From assembly GCA_051650265.1 (NCBI GenBank), contig JBOFIR010000229.1, positions 1 through 18,208 on the forward strand: a DNA stretch of 18,208 nt. The letters run 5' to 3'. The stretch comes from JBOFEH01 sp051650265 (GTDB taxonomy: Bacteria > Bacillota > Clostridia > Lachnospirales > Cellulosilyticaceae). The notes under the pieces were generated by a model. It saw only the letters and a list, made by a program, of their open reading frames with translations, made no database searches and had not been told where the DNA came from. The position numbers and the translations under genes were made by a program. Shown piece by piece: positions 1-7,687 of the stretch; position 1 is the stretch's first letter; every line of letters starts with the position of its first letter.

Positions 1-626
1 GCATGTACCACTTCACCCGCTTCAAACTTAACCGCTGCAAGTGCCGCAAGTACGCTGGCTCTTTGCATTGTCATATAGCTTGGTGCAAAGTGTGCACGAT
101 CGCCCATTGCCTCAAGAATCTGCTCCTTGAACACATCAATTCCATCACCTACAAAGACCACTTCTTGATCTTTGATACGCTCTAGAAGCTCTGTAATTAC
201 GATAGCTTCGTGCGCGCTGAGTGGCATCATGTTACCTTGTTGCCACTGGTAAGTCGCAGTGTATACCTGCTGACGTCTTGCATCCATGATTGGGCAGATT
301 ACATAGGGTGTATGTGTGATATTGTGCGCTAGCACATCCAGTGTTGGGATACCAATCACTGGCACGTCAAGTGCCATGGCGATTGCCTTTGCTGTCGCCC
401 CGCCGATACGAAGCCCTGTAAATGATCCTGGGCCACTTGTCACTGCCACTGCATCAATCCCATCAAGTTCGAGTCCAATTAACTCTTTGAGATGTTCCAT
501 CATTGGCATAATCGTCTCAGAATGAGTGAGCTTGTGACAGATATAATACTCACCTACCAATTTACCATCGCTTAAATATGCTACACTTCCTGCCACACCA
601 GAAGCATCAATCGCTAATATATTCAT
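1..626 (-). CDS. tsaB: TsaB, tRNA threonylcarbamoyladenosine biosynthesis protein (C-terminus cut by window edge)
   Basis: TsaB is the non-catalytic ASKHA-fold partner of TsaD and TsaE in making t6A at position 37 of ANN-decoding tRNAs in the cytoplasm. The visible 208 residues begin MNILAIDASG, the usual beta-strand start of the family. They contain a THSE motif at about residues 34-37 and the hallmark TSGPGSFTGLRIGG loop at about 64-77. The family is usually about 220-240 aa, so only roughly the last 20-30 residues are missing beyond the left edge. The ATG at 626-624 lies 9 bp after the tsaE stop, so the two genes are one transcriptional unit in the classic tsaE-tsaB order. The next gene to the left is often rimI or tsaD, but it is outside the window. 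Identification is from motif recognition and context. Confidence 0.95.
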   Translation of the reverse strand, partial: MNILAIDASGVAGSVAYLSDGKLVGEYYICHKLTHSETIMPMMEHLKELIGLELDGIDAVAVTSGPGSFTGLRIGGATAKAIAMALDVPVIGIPTLDVLAHNITHTPYVICPIMDARRQQVYTATYQWQQGNMMPLSAHEAIVITELLERIKDQEVVFVGDGIDVFKEQILEAMGDRAHFAPSYMTMQRASVLAALAAVKFEAGEVVH

Positions 627-635
627 GTCCTACAC

Positions 636-1052
636 CTACTTTATCGTTATTTTTCTATAGTCAAAACCTTGCTCTAAATCTTTGTCGATATAAATCCACT
701 TGGCATCCTCTGGAATTGCCTCTTCTACATTGTTCGCCCACTCTACCAGGCAAATCCCTTGCCCAAAGAAGTACTCTTCGTATCCGATCATCTCCAACTC
801 ATCAATGTCTTCGATACGGTACATGTCAAAGTGGTAAAGCGGCTTCTCACCATCATATACTTGCACGATTGTAAATGTCGGACTTGTGATATGCTCATCA
901 ATCCCTATCCCTTGTGCAAACCCTTTAGAAAATACAGTCTTCCCTACACCTAAATCTCCGATAAGGCAAAAGATATCTCCCGCTTTGGCAGCCTTTCCAA
1001 TTTCATATCCTATTTCAAATGTCTCTTGTTCTGACATACTGATCTTATTCAT
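636..1052 (-). CDS. tsaE: TsaE, P-loop ATPase of the t6A tRNA modification complex
   Basis: TsaE is the small ATPase that drives the TsaB-TsaD complex in t6A formation. The 138-aa product has the usual family length. It shows a Walker A motif GDLGVGKT at residues 33-40, the following TSPTF segment at about 56-60 (switch I region of the family), and HFDMYRI at about 74-80, followed by the conserved LVEWANNVEE stretch. The ATG at 1052 is the only good start, because an in-frame stop lies just upstream. Its ribosome binding site is weak: AAAGGA sits about 14 nt away, so translation may be modest. It is the first gene of the tsaE-tsaB unit and follows the promoter at 1092-1120. Confidence 0.96.
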   Translation of the reverse strand: MNKISMSEQETFEIGYEIGKAAKAGDIFCLIGDLGVGKTVFSKGFAQGIGIDEHITSPTFTIVQVYDGEKPLYHFDMYRIEDIDELEMIGYEEYFFGQGICLVEWANNVEEAIPEDAKWIYIDKDLEQGFDYRKITIK

Positions 1053-1091
1053 GAGGTATTTTATTTTCCTTTCAACACTTTTCTATTCCTC

Positions 1092-1120
1092 ATTTTAATA
1101 TGGGTTGACAAAAGTTTCAA
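1092..1120 (-). promoter_or_regulatory. Likely sigma-A promoter of tsaE-tsaB
   Basis: Read on the minus strand, TTGAAA (1120-1115) and TAAAAT (1097-1092) are separated by exactly 17 bp. Transcription would start near 1085, about 33 nt before the tsaE ATG. The -35 region is embedded in a short dyad (GTTGA...TCAAC, 1104-1121), which may be incidental. The boxes are a pattern match only. Confidence 0.6.
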
Positions 1121-1216
1121 CCTATCCTCGCAAATTAGAGAGAATTTAGTCTCAAACTGTCATCTATTCAAAGTATCCCCAGCTTAAGTTCAGCTCAGAC
1201 ACTATATATGCTTATA

Positions 1217-1272
1217 ATAATAAAGGAAAGCTCCTTGAAAAATCGCTATCCAAAGGGGCTTTCCTTTATTAT
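1217..1272 (-). terminator. Intrinsic terminator after the 514-aa MerR gene (stem also readable on the other strand)
   Basis: A 20-bp stem (1217-1236 with 1253-1272, one G-U pair) has a 16-nt loop. On the minus strand it is followed by U-rich sequence. It lies about 60 bp past the stop at 1335. The stem is nearly symmetric in its A/T flanks. The rest of the 280-bp gap between 1053 and 1334 holds only the tsaE promoter and nothing else I can recognise. Confidence 0.7.
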
Positions 1273-1334
1273 AAACCACATCTAAATGATGAATACCTAA
1301 AAGCACTATACATCATCAAGCCAATATCATCCGT

Positions 1335-2879
1335 TTAGGACGTTAACTCCCTAGTAAATACCCAATACCAAGGTTGACGCCCTCCATAAATGTAATCACC
1401 ATTTTTACACATCACAAATAAATAGTCTTGGTTATTCAGCCTTTCTATATGATAATCTTCAGCGATACTTTCTTTTAAGTCAATTTTACACCCCTTTGTC
1501 CACACGAATCTTTCAGGAAAATAAATTTCTCTACCATTATATTTCCCCCTGAATGTTCCATCCACTTCAAACAGCAACCATTCACACCAAAGTACCCCTA
1601 GGAACTTCTTTTGATTCGGTACAAATTCAGTTTTATTTTCAAGGAAATCTACGCTTACCCATTTCCCCAAAATCTCCTCATCTACTATAAATTTATAATC
1701 TATCTCATCCTTTACGGCTAACTCTGATACCTTATATTCTTTATTATTAATTTGTTTTAAAATTAAATATTCTGGCTGCCCCCCTTGATAGATATATTCC
1801 CCGCCTTTCATTTCTAAGTACATGTAGATTTCATCATTAATTTTGCAAATTTCGTACCTATTACAAGTCGTCCCCTCACTTGATTGATACATTAAATAAC
1901 CTTTAGTCCAACTAAAACACCAATAGCGTTCTCCCTTAGGAAGGAAATAGAATTCTTTAAATACTTTTTCACCCGAATATTTTACTTTATTAGGATTGAA
2001 GTGGGTTTTAGTAGGTACGCAGTCTACAACATCCCAATACCCAACAACCTCCTGATCCTCTTCAAAAGGTATGTCAATATCATCAATATGCCTTATATTA
2101 CTGTGTGCATTCAACGGCCATATAGGTACACTCAATTCAACAGTGTTCCCCTCGTGATATACCTCATAAAATGGACCCACAACCTGAGCATGTGTTTGTT
2201 CTACTTCTTTAGTCAATAGGTCATACGATTGTTCAAGTTCATCCTGTTTACAAGCAAGAGTAAGCACATCAAATGGTGTTTCTATACATCGCTGAATGTA
2301 CTTACCTTGTGTAGGTATTTGCCCTGTAATCTCAAGACAAACTTCAAGATCAAAATAATTGCTTGTATATTCTATTTCATAATTAATAATTATGCTTTTC
2401 TTCCCTATTACATTGGCTGGCAACCACTTTTTCATCTCCTCTATCTGCTCAATTGCCTCTCTCTTAGTTTTAAAAATTTTTCTTAGTGAAATGACTGTAA
2501 ATCCATTCATTTTTCGATTAATAATATCAACTAAGTACTCTTCACCAGTTGTTATCCCTCTTTTAATCTCACTGAGCTTTTTCAGCCTTTGCTCTGTCTG
2601 TACAATGATATCCCGCAACTCTCTCTCTTTTATAGTAATCAGATCAAGGGTATCTATGCGCTTTTCAGAATAAAGTTGTTTTTTGATTTCTTCTAAGGTA
2701 AACCCTAGTTCTTTTAAAGCTAATATTCTATTGCATGTCATTAACTGGGCAGCCGAGTAATAGCGATACCCTGTATATGGATCAATTTTATCTGGGACAA
2801 GTATCCCCTCACCGTCATAATATCTTAATGTTTTCACCGGTATCTTACAGAGTTTTGACAATTCTCCAATTCTGTACAT
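1335..2879 (-). CDS. MerR-family regulator with GyrI-like effector domain and two copies of a C-terminal domain
   Basis: This is a cytosolic DNA-binding regulator of 514 aa, about twice the length of a BmrR-type MerR protein. Residues 1-70 are a MerR winged helix (MYRIGELSKL, LRYYDGEGIL, and a GYRYYS wing). Residues about 75-115 form the dimerising helix. Residues about 125-270 look like a GyrI/BmrR C-terminal effector-binding domain (closing with a GPFYEVYHEG...VELSVPI pattern). The rest is two related units, about 278-375 and 404-508. Each runs from a GxWxxVDxxxxxxxFxPN start, through an FxWTKG core, to a GDYIYGGxxPxYxxF-like end. From memory, such units also occur at the C-termini of BlaR1-like M56 proteins of Bacillus/Clostridium, probably as small-molecule or envelope-stress sensors. 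This last point is inference. The RBS GGGTGAG sits about 7 nt before the ATG at 2879. The gene has its own terminator and no obvious target gene beside it. Confidence 0.85.
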   Translation of the reverse strand: MYRIGELSKLCKIPVKTLRYYDGEGILVPDKIDPYTGYRYYSAAQLMTCNRILALKELGFTLEEIKKQLYSEKRIDTLDLITIKERELRDIIVQTEQRLKKLSEIKRGITTGEEYLVDIINRKMNGFTVISLRKIFKTKREAIEQIEEMKKWLPANVIGKKSIIINYEIEYTSNYFDLEVCLEITGQIPTQGKYIQRCIETPFDVLTLACKQDELEQSYDLLTKEVEQTHAQVVGPFYEVYHEGNTVELSVPIWPLNAHSNIRHIDDIDIPFEEDQEVVGYWDVVDCVPTKTHFNPNKVKYSGEKVFKEFYFLPKGERYWCFSWTKGYLMYQSSEGTTCNRYEICKINDEIYMYLEMKGGEYIYQGGQPEYLILKQINNKEYKVSELAVKDEIDYKFIVDEEILGKWVSVDFLENKTEFVPNQKKFLGVLWCEWLLFEVDGTFRGKYNGREIYFPERFVWTKGCKIDLKESIAEDYHIERLNNQDYLFVMCKNGDYIYGGRQPWYWVFTRELTS

Positions 2880-2904
2880 ATAAACTCACCCACACTTTCT
2901 TTGA

Positions 2905-2929
2905 GTCATTTTATTATATAATTAATGAC
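2905..2929. promoter_or_regulatory. Dyad over the -10 region of the 514-aa MerR gene, candidate auto-operator
   Basis: Inverted arms GTCATT (2905-2910) and AATGAC (2924-2929) flank an AT-rich core. The core contains TATAAT on the minus strand (2918-2913) and is itself palindromic (2913-2922). It lies 26-50 bp upstream of the ATG at 2879, where the gene's promoter is expected. No convincing -35 box accompanies it. Operator function is inferred from position only. Confidence 0.35.
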
Positions 2930-2989
2930 CACATATCTTATAATCCAACCATAACATTACAGTTGAGGGGAGAGTCAATTATCCTTCTA

Positions 2990-3727
2990 TCAAAAAATTA
3001 TTTCTGCTACTACCGCAAAAAACTCCCTCAAATAATAGGTAGGAATCAGAAATGGTAGTGTCTGTGCTCCGATCCCTTCTACTTGCCACCCCAATTCTCT
3101 CGCAATAATCTTACTCCTCAAAATATGAAAGCTACTCGTCACTACTATCACGTCAGGATTTTCTGCGCGATCACCTAACATTTCAAATGAATAAGTAAGA
3201 TTTTCTACTGTATCCGTTGCACGATTTTCTAGCAAAAGGCGCTCTGAAGGTATACCTTTTTGCACCAAGTACCTTTTCATCGCCTCTGCTTCAGTGATTG
3301 CCTCACCACTCCCTTGTCCACCTGTCAATATCGCCTGCGTATTGGAATTACGCTTCAAATAATCGTAAGCCACATCCAATCTATGTTGTAATGCCAATGA
3401 AGGTGTCTCCCCTCTCACTCTTGCGCCTAATACGATCAGATAGTCACTATTTGCTGGGATCTCAAGCGCCATACTTTGAGAAATAATCAATCCTTCTATC
3501 ACAACGAAAACACTTACGCCTCCCCAAAACAAACCTTTGATATACTTGTTACCAAAGAGCCATCTCAAAGGTTTGTCAAAAGATAATATGACGCTCACAC
3601 CAATAATCCCAATCCAAACTGGTTCCATACCAGCCCCACCATCAACAACTAAAATGTTGATGAGATTAAGCACGCCAAATACCACTAAGATTCTCCAAAA
3701 ATACGCCCACTTCAAAACTTTTTTCAT
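2990..3727 (-). CDS. YdcF/SanA/ElyC-like DUF218 membrane protein
   Basis: The 245-aa product has three predicted N-terminal membrane helices (about residues 4-28, 36-50 and 64-84) followed by a DUF218 domain (about 95-235). Domain motifs visible are DYLIVLGARV, a TGGQGSGE-ITEA segment at about 135-147, ENRATDTVENL at about 167-177, and VTSSFHILRS at about 196-205. Family members are linked to envelope or peptidoglycan-precursor metabolism (ElyC, SanA), but no enzyme activity can be assigned here. The ATG at 3727 is chosen because AGGAG lies about 8 nt upstream; the longer frame opens with a TTG at 3775 without an RBS and would overlap the previous gene. It is the last gene of a possible four-gene run. 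Confidence 0.85.
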   Translation of the reverse strand: MKKVLKWAYFWRILVVFGVLNLINILVVDGGAGMEPVWIGIIGVSVILSFDKPLRWLFGNKYIKGLFWGGVSVFVVIEGLIISQSMALEIPANSDYLIVLGARVRGETPSLALQHRLDVAYDYLKRNSNTQAILTGGQGSGEAITEAEAMKRYLVQKGIPSERLLLENRATDTVENLTYSFEMLGDRAENPDVIVVTSSFHILRSKIIARELGWQVEGIGAQTLPFLIPTYYLREFFAVVAEIIF

Positions 3728-3767
3728 ATGTATACTCCTTCTTTTTCCCCACAACACATCCCTATTT

Positions 3768-4019
3768 TTACGCAAAATAACTACTCAGATTGGCTAATCC
3801 TAAGATCACCCATATGCCACTCATCACTATATAAAACCAAAAATTCTTTTTATCCTGTATCTTATAATAATCGTAGCTTTGAATACCATACATACCCGCC
3901 AAGAGTAAATCCAACCCAGCCATGCCTAGCGTAGAGAATTCACCTTTCACCCAGGAATAAATGAGATAGGTGATGCCGATGACCCCAAAGGCTATGGCCA
4001 CTATTTTTCTTTTCCCCAT
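3768..4019 (-). CDS. Small three-helix membrane protein, unknown function
   Basis: The 83-aa product has three hydrophobic segments at about residues 7-24, 32-49 and 60-78, with a lysine-rich start (MGKRK) and a tyrosine-rich polar link (YDYYKIQDKK). No family motif is recognised. An AAGGGGG ribosome binding site lies just upstream of the ATG at 4019. It is 28 bp after the acetyltransferase gene and 40 bp before the DUF218 gene, consistent with co-transcription. It is judged a real gene because of spacing, RBS and a coherent transmembrane pattern. Confidence 0.7.
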   Translation of the reverse strand: MGKRKIVAIAFGVIGITYLIYSWVKGEFSTLGMAGLDLLLAGMYGIQSYDYYKIQDKKNFWFYIVMSGIWVILGLANLSSYFA

Positions 4020-4047
4020 ACACGATCCCCCTTCTACTGCCTACTAT

Positions 4048-4491
4048 TTACATGTTACTGATCTTTTTAGTAAAACAAATAATGCGATTAGCCTCTATAA
4101 ATCCGAGTTTGAGATGGAACCTCAGACTTCCTTCATTCGTCAATTCACAGTCACTTGCAAATTCTGTACTCCCTCTTTCCTTCGCCCATGCTTCACATGC
4201 GCTTAGAAGTGTCGATGCTACACCTTTTCCCCTGTAAGCTTGATCCACAAAGATCCCTTCTAGGTAGCCCACAGGACTGGTCTGTGTGCCTTCTACATAG
4301 TCGTGGCGAAGCTGGCACTGTGCAAAACCAATTGCCACATCACCTTCATAAGCAAGAAATACCGCGGAATACTCTCCTTCAATATAACCTACCATCTCTT
4401 CATTTAATGCCTCAAGGGTATGCTCTGGCCATAATTTAAGGGCCAACCCTGCTACTTCTAAACTTTCCTTTGTTGTTGCACATTTAATCAT
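4048..4491 (-). CDS. AAC(6')-I-like GNAT acetyltransferase
   Basis: This is a 147-aa cytosolic GNAT enzyme using acetyl-CoA. The core motif A is YLEGIFVD followed by YRGKGVA (about residues 76-92), the pyrophosphate-binding loop of GNATs. Several features match the short AAC(6')-I aminoglycoside acetyltransferases as I remember them (about 146 aa): LW-P near residue 21, RHDYVEG-TSPV just before motif A, EFASD--L-N at about 110-119, and F-LKLGF-EANRIICF near the end. Whether it acetylates aminoglycosides or only an endogenous amine cannot be told from sequence. The ATG at 4491 is chosen for its AAGGAG about 9 nt upstream; a GTG at 4518 gives a longer frame but has no RBS. It sits 46 bp after the upstream gene and 28 bp before the small membrane protein. 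Confidence 0.85.
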   Translation of the reverse strand: MIKCATTKESLEVAGLALKLWPEHTLEALNEEMVGYIEGEYSAVFLAYEGDVAIGFAQCQLRHDYVEGTQTSPVGYLEGIFVDQAYRGKGVASTLLSACEAWAKERGSTEFASDCELTNEGSLRFHLKLGFIEANRIICFTKKISNM

Positions 4492-4537
4492 CAGTTTTGT
4501 CTCCTTTTCTATCCCCACTTTTGTGATTTTCCCTTGC

Positions 4538-5038
4538 TCACCTTGTAAATCCTTGGCTTAACAAGTTTTTGTAGTACTTCATAAAAACCTCTATTTCATC
4601 CCTTGAAAGATCCATCCTGTACCATCTTTCTCCCCAATCAAGTCTTAGATAACCCCCTCGTGTTAGGGTTAGTGTATAACTTTCCAACGGATCTTCCCCT
4701 ATGTACCACTCGATACAAAAATTGTAGTACCCACCATCTGATAAGCTATAGGTCGGCTGATTCTCCACCTTACGGTATGTGATCCGCTCCAAATCTCTTA
4801 GTAATGGTGCTACATATGGCTTCGGTATATACCCCTTACTCTCATAGTGTTTTCCCTTATCCCAGCCATTGATCCAAACATAATAGCTCTCCCGCTCTTG
4901 CGAGGTTCTTGCCCCATCTAATTGATCAAAGCTTCTTGGCCGCATATTGAACCGCGCAACCAAGACCACCACAATCATCCCTACAAGTGGTAACCATCTG
5001 AGCAATTCCCCTATTTTCCCTTTTTTCATCCCCCGCAT
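4538..5038 (-). CDS. Membrane-anchored protein of unknown function, one N-terminal helix
   Basis: The 166-aa product has a basic N-terminus and a single hydrophobic helix at about residues 13-29, followed by a polar domain rich in tyrosine, tryptophan and charged residues that is probably extracytoplasmic. No lipobox cysteine and no recognised family motif are seen. Two starts are possible: ATG at 5038 or ATG at 5029 (MKKGK). The purine run AGGGGG just upstream is closer to ideal for 5029 but could serve either. It is the first gene of a run that continues with the acetyltransferase 46 bp on. Its RBS lies directly after the T-tract of the preceding gene's terminator, leaving no room for a separate promoter downstream of that hairpin. 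Confidence 0.7.
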   Translation of the reverse strand: MRGMKKGKIGELLRWLPLVGMIVVVLVARFNMRPRSFDQLDGARTSQERESYYVWINGWDKGKHYESKGYIPKPYVAPLLRDLERITYRKVENQPTYSLSDGGYYNFCIEWYIGEDPLESYTLTLTRGGYLRLDWGERWYRMDLSRDEIEVFMKYYKNLLSQGFTR

Positions 5039-5046
5039 CGCCCCCT

Positions 5047-5086
5047 AAAAAAAATCACCTATAGTATGATTATGCTATAAGTGATT
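5047..5086 (-). terminator. Strong intrinsic terminator of the siroheme reductase gene
   Basis: On the minus strand the arms AATCAC-TTATAG and CTATAG-GTGATT (5086-5053, with a G-U pair) form a stem. The stem is followed at once by eight T residues (5054-5047). It begins 8 bp after the stop at 5095. The near-palindrome extends over 34 bp with only three non-identical positions, so a protein-binding role is also possible. Confidence 0.85.
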
Positions 5087-5094
5087 AAAGTAAG

Positions 5095-5757
5095 TTATTC
5101 AATATGAAGTTGTTGTTTAAAATATTCTAATCCTACACGATCAATGTAGTCACCAAGGCGCTCATGCTGCTCGCCTTCTTTTGCATACACGTCGATGATT
5201 TGGTGAATCAGCCCATAGAGCGCTTCTTCTTGCACCAAAGGCACCAAGAGATCCCCTAGACGTGGCTTGCGTCCACCCTTGCCGCCTACATAGACGCGCC
5301 ATCCTTTGGATGTCCCAATCAGACCGATATCTCTTGTATGACTATCGGAGCAGCTATTCGGACAACCACTTACTCCTATTTTAAGCTTATTAGGTAGGTC
5401 TTGTCCATGATAAATCGTATCAAGTTTTGAACCTACTGCCACCGAGTCATTGAGTCCACGTTTACAAAAAGTCGTCCCCGGGCAGATCTTCACACTTCTC
5501 ACACATAGCCCAATGGCTGCGCCAGGCTTCATTCCAAGATCAGCCCACGCAGCATCTATGTCTTCTTCCCGAAGCCCTACGATCGCAATTCTCTGTGCTG
5601 CAGTTACCTTCAGTGCTGCGGCGCCATACTTCTCAGCGACATCCGCAATGGTCCGTAGCTGTTCGGGCGTCACCAGACCACCTGTCAGGTGAGGTGCTAT
5701 GGCGTAGGTTTCTTTGTCGCGCTGAAGCACTGCTCCTTTTTCTAGTAAATCATTCAT
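5095..5757 (-). CDS. Single-domain siroheme/4Fe-4S nitrite/sulfite reductase-like protein
   Basis: This 220-aa protein corresponds to one half-repeat of the sulfite/nitrite reductase fold. That makes it like the small low-molecular-weight assimilatory-type sulfite reductases of anaerobes. It carries the full siroheme-4Fe-4S cysteine set: C92-x5-C98 (ICPGTTFC) and C132-x3-C136 (GCPNSC). It also has the substrate-side KVTAAQRIAI segment at about residues 50-59. Physiological substrate (sulfite, nitrite or other) is not determinable, and no sulfate-reduction, cys or siroheme synthesis genes are in the window. The ATG at 5757 is chosen because a perfect AGGAGG lies 6 nt upstream. An in-frame ATG at 5772 would place that Shine-Dalgarno inside the gene. 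It stands alone between two terminators. Confidence 0.9.
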   Translation of the reverse strand: MNDLLEKGAVLQRDKETYAIAPHLTGGLVTPEQLRTIADVAEKYGAAALKVTAAQRIAIVGLREEDIDAAWADLGMKPGAAIGLCVRSVKICPGTTFCKRGLNDSVAVGSKLDTIYHGQDLPNKLKIGVSGCPNSCSDSHTRDIGLIGTSKGWRVYVGGKGGRKPRLGDLLVPLVQEEALYGLIHQIIDVYAKEGEQHERLGDYIDRVGLEYFKQQLHIE

Positions 5758-5817
5758 CTCTTGCCTCCTCATTACTTCATATGACCTTTAGTATGACCAA
5801 GGATTGCTAAAAAATTC

Positions 5818-5852
5818 TATAGTAAAAGAGCTCCTGATCAAAGGAGCCCTTC
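5818..5852 (-). terminator. Intrinsic terminator of the ABC exporter operon
   Basis: GCTCCT/AGGAGC (5847-5842 and 5835-5830) has a 6-nt loop and three further flanking pairs. On the minus strand it is followed by CTTTTACT. It lies about 10 bp past the stop at 5861. Confidence 0.7.
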
Positions 5853-5860
5853 ATGTCGTT

Positions 5861-7687
5861 CTATTCATAATACTGAGCCTGTGCATGCCATAACTCATGG
5901 TACAAACCCCTTTCATCTTCAAGAAGCTCTTTGTGTGTCCCATGCTGAATTAGCTGCCCACGGTCAAATACTGCAATCTGATTGCAGAAGCAACAGCTTG
6001 ATAGGCGGTGTGAAATATAGACAGCCGTCTTGTTCTGAATCAAGTCTTCATTGAGCCTTGTATAGAGATCCGCCTCAGCCAGCGGATCAAGTGCAGCTGT
6101 CGGCTCATCTAGTATGATAAATGGTGCATCCTTATACAGCGCACGCGCAATAGCTACTTTCTGCGCCTCTCCCCCTGAGATCTCCACACCCTCTTCTGAG
6201 AACTCATTGTAGAGCTGCGTTGCAAGCCCATCTGGGAAGTTCGCCATACGGCTTTCAAGCCCTGCACGCTTGATACAATCTGCAACCTGCTCTTCCTCAT
6301 ACTCAGAAGATACTGCAATATTTTCCCCAAGTGTAAAGGAGAACAAATTGAAATCTTGGAATACCACAGAAAAGGCTGCCAAATAATCTTGGTAGCGATA
6401 TTCTTTGATATTGATTCCATTGAGGAGAATCTCACCTTCAGTCGGGTCATAAAGTCTACAAAGCAGCTTGATGAAGGTGGTCTTCCCCGAGCCATTTTTG
6501 CCAACTACTGCCACACGCTCACCTACCTTAAACCGTATCGTGATATGTTCTAGGCTATACTGCTGAGTTCCTGGGTATTTGAAGCTCACATCCTTAAATG
6601 TAATCTCAGCTGTTTTGACTGTCTCAAGATCAATCGGCCTTGTACCAGACTCCTTACGATTTGGTAAATCCAAGAAGTCAAAGTACCAACCGAGATAATC
6701 CGCATTTTGTTTCTGGTTGGATAAGTCCTGCATCATCCCGGTAAAGCCTATCCCAAACTGTGTGATCGCTCCTGTATAAAGCACAATATTACCCACGCCA
6801 AATGCCCCTGCTAGCGCTTTGAGCCCCACAAAGAGGTAGATGATAATATTCACCGTAACTTGGATGCATGCCCCAATCGTCCAGTATTTTGCATTAAGCG
6901 AAGGGACAATACTTTCTAGATCTACTATTTTTTGAAGATGATAGCCTAGTCGCTGTGTAATCATCTGCTTTTGATGGTAAAGCCTAATGTCTTTACCTGC
7001 ATTGTACTCTGTTCCTAATGTGTAGGTATAGAACCGATCATAATTATAATGCTTGCCCGCCTTGTTCATCACTTCAAACTGTTTCTTTTGTGTGATGGCA
7101 TTGGTCTTGACCGAGTAGGCAATAGATCCTAATAGCAATAAACAAATACCTATCCCCGTTAAAGGTGAATTGATCACCTGGGTCAATGTACTTTCACCTG
7201 ATGCCCTCGCTACAAACAACTCCACCATCAAAGCAATTGAAATAACAACAGAACACGTATGGAGCGTCAGTGTTCTTAGTCCAAAGACGATTCCCATGAC
7301 ACCTCGTCTATAGCGCCCTCTATTGAGCTTCTCTCTGAGCTGTCTGACACGTGCATCATCCATATCCCCATAATCAAGTTCATAACCTTTGGCTGCCACA
7401 TCTAGTTCCTTTTTATGTCCCAGCATATATTGATATGTATCAAACATCTGATTGAGCCCATTAGCTAGCAGTCTACAGATAAAATTCAAAACAACTGTCA
7501 GTATGGCGTAGCTTACTACACGCTCAATCTGCCGATCCACACGTCCCAATTCTGTAATGATCTGAGACGAAAAATAAATAGTAATAAATGGGACGATAGA
7601 AGAAAATACACCCGATGCCACTGTGACAAGTAGCATCCCTGGTTGCAGCCTACGAATAACACCTAGCCCTCTTAAGATTAGCCTCAT
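5861..7687 (-). CDS. ABC exporter half-transporter, second subunit
   Basis: The 608-aa product has an N-terminal transmembrane domain (about residues 15-335) fused to a nucleotide-binding domain (about 360-600). NBD motifs are all intact: Walker A GKNGSGKT at 396-403, Q-loop Q444, signature ISGGEAQ at 503-509, Walker B FIILDE at 523-528 with catalytic E528, and H-loop H560. The cytoplasmic-loop motif GKDIRLY at 231-237 also occurs in its partner. There is no peptidase or substrate-specific domain, so the cargo is unknown; a peptide, lipid or drug efflux role is all that can be said. Its ATG overlaps the stop of the preceding ABC gene by 4 bp (ATGA), and its RBS AAGGGGGG lies within that gene. 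This indicates coupled translation and a heterodimer. Confidence 0.92.
   Translation of the reverse strand: MRLILRGLGVIRRLQPGMLLVTVASGVFSSIVPFITIYFSSQIITELGRVDRQIERVVSYAILTVVLNFICRLLANGLNQMFDTYQYMLGHKKELDVAAKGYELDYGDMDDARVRQLREKLNRGRYRRGVMGIVFGLRTLTLHTCSVVISIALMVELFVARASGESTLTQVINSPLTGIGICLLLLGSIAYSVKTNAITQKKQFEVMNKAGKHYNYDRFYTYTLGTEYNAGKDIRLYHQKQMITQRLGYHLQKIVDLESIVPSLNAKYWTIGACIQVTVNIIIYLFVGLKALAGAFGVGNIVLYTGAITQFGIGFTGMMQDLSNQKQNADYLGWYFDFLDLPNRKESGTRPIDLETVKTAEITFKDVSFKYPGTQQYSLEHITIRFKVGERVAVVGKNGSGKTTFIKLLCRLYDPTEGEILLNGINIKEYRYQDYLAAFSVVFQDFNLFSFTLGENIAVSSEYEEEQVADCIKRAGLESRMANFPDGLATQLYNEFSEEGVEISGGEAQKVAIARALYKDAPFIILDEPTAALDPLAEADLYTRLNEDLIQNKTAVYISHRLSSCCFCNQIAVFDRGQLIQHGTHKELLEDERGLYHELWHAQAQYYE

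Noticed and set aside
1053..1334. Possible small gene or RNA in the 280-bp gap
   Set aside because: Only a promoter and a terminator hairpin can be supported; no ORF with an RBS and no riboswitch-like structure was seen.
3728..3775. N-terminal extension of the DUF218 protein from a TTG start
   Set aside because: The TTG has no RBS and would overlap the preceding small membrane protein gene, whereas the ATG at 3727 has AGGAG at good spacing.
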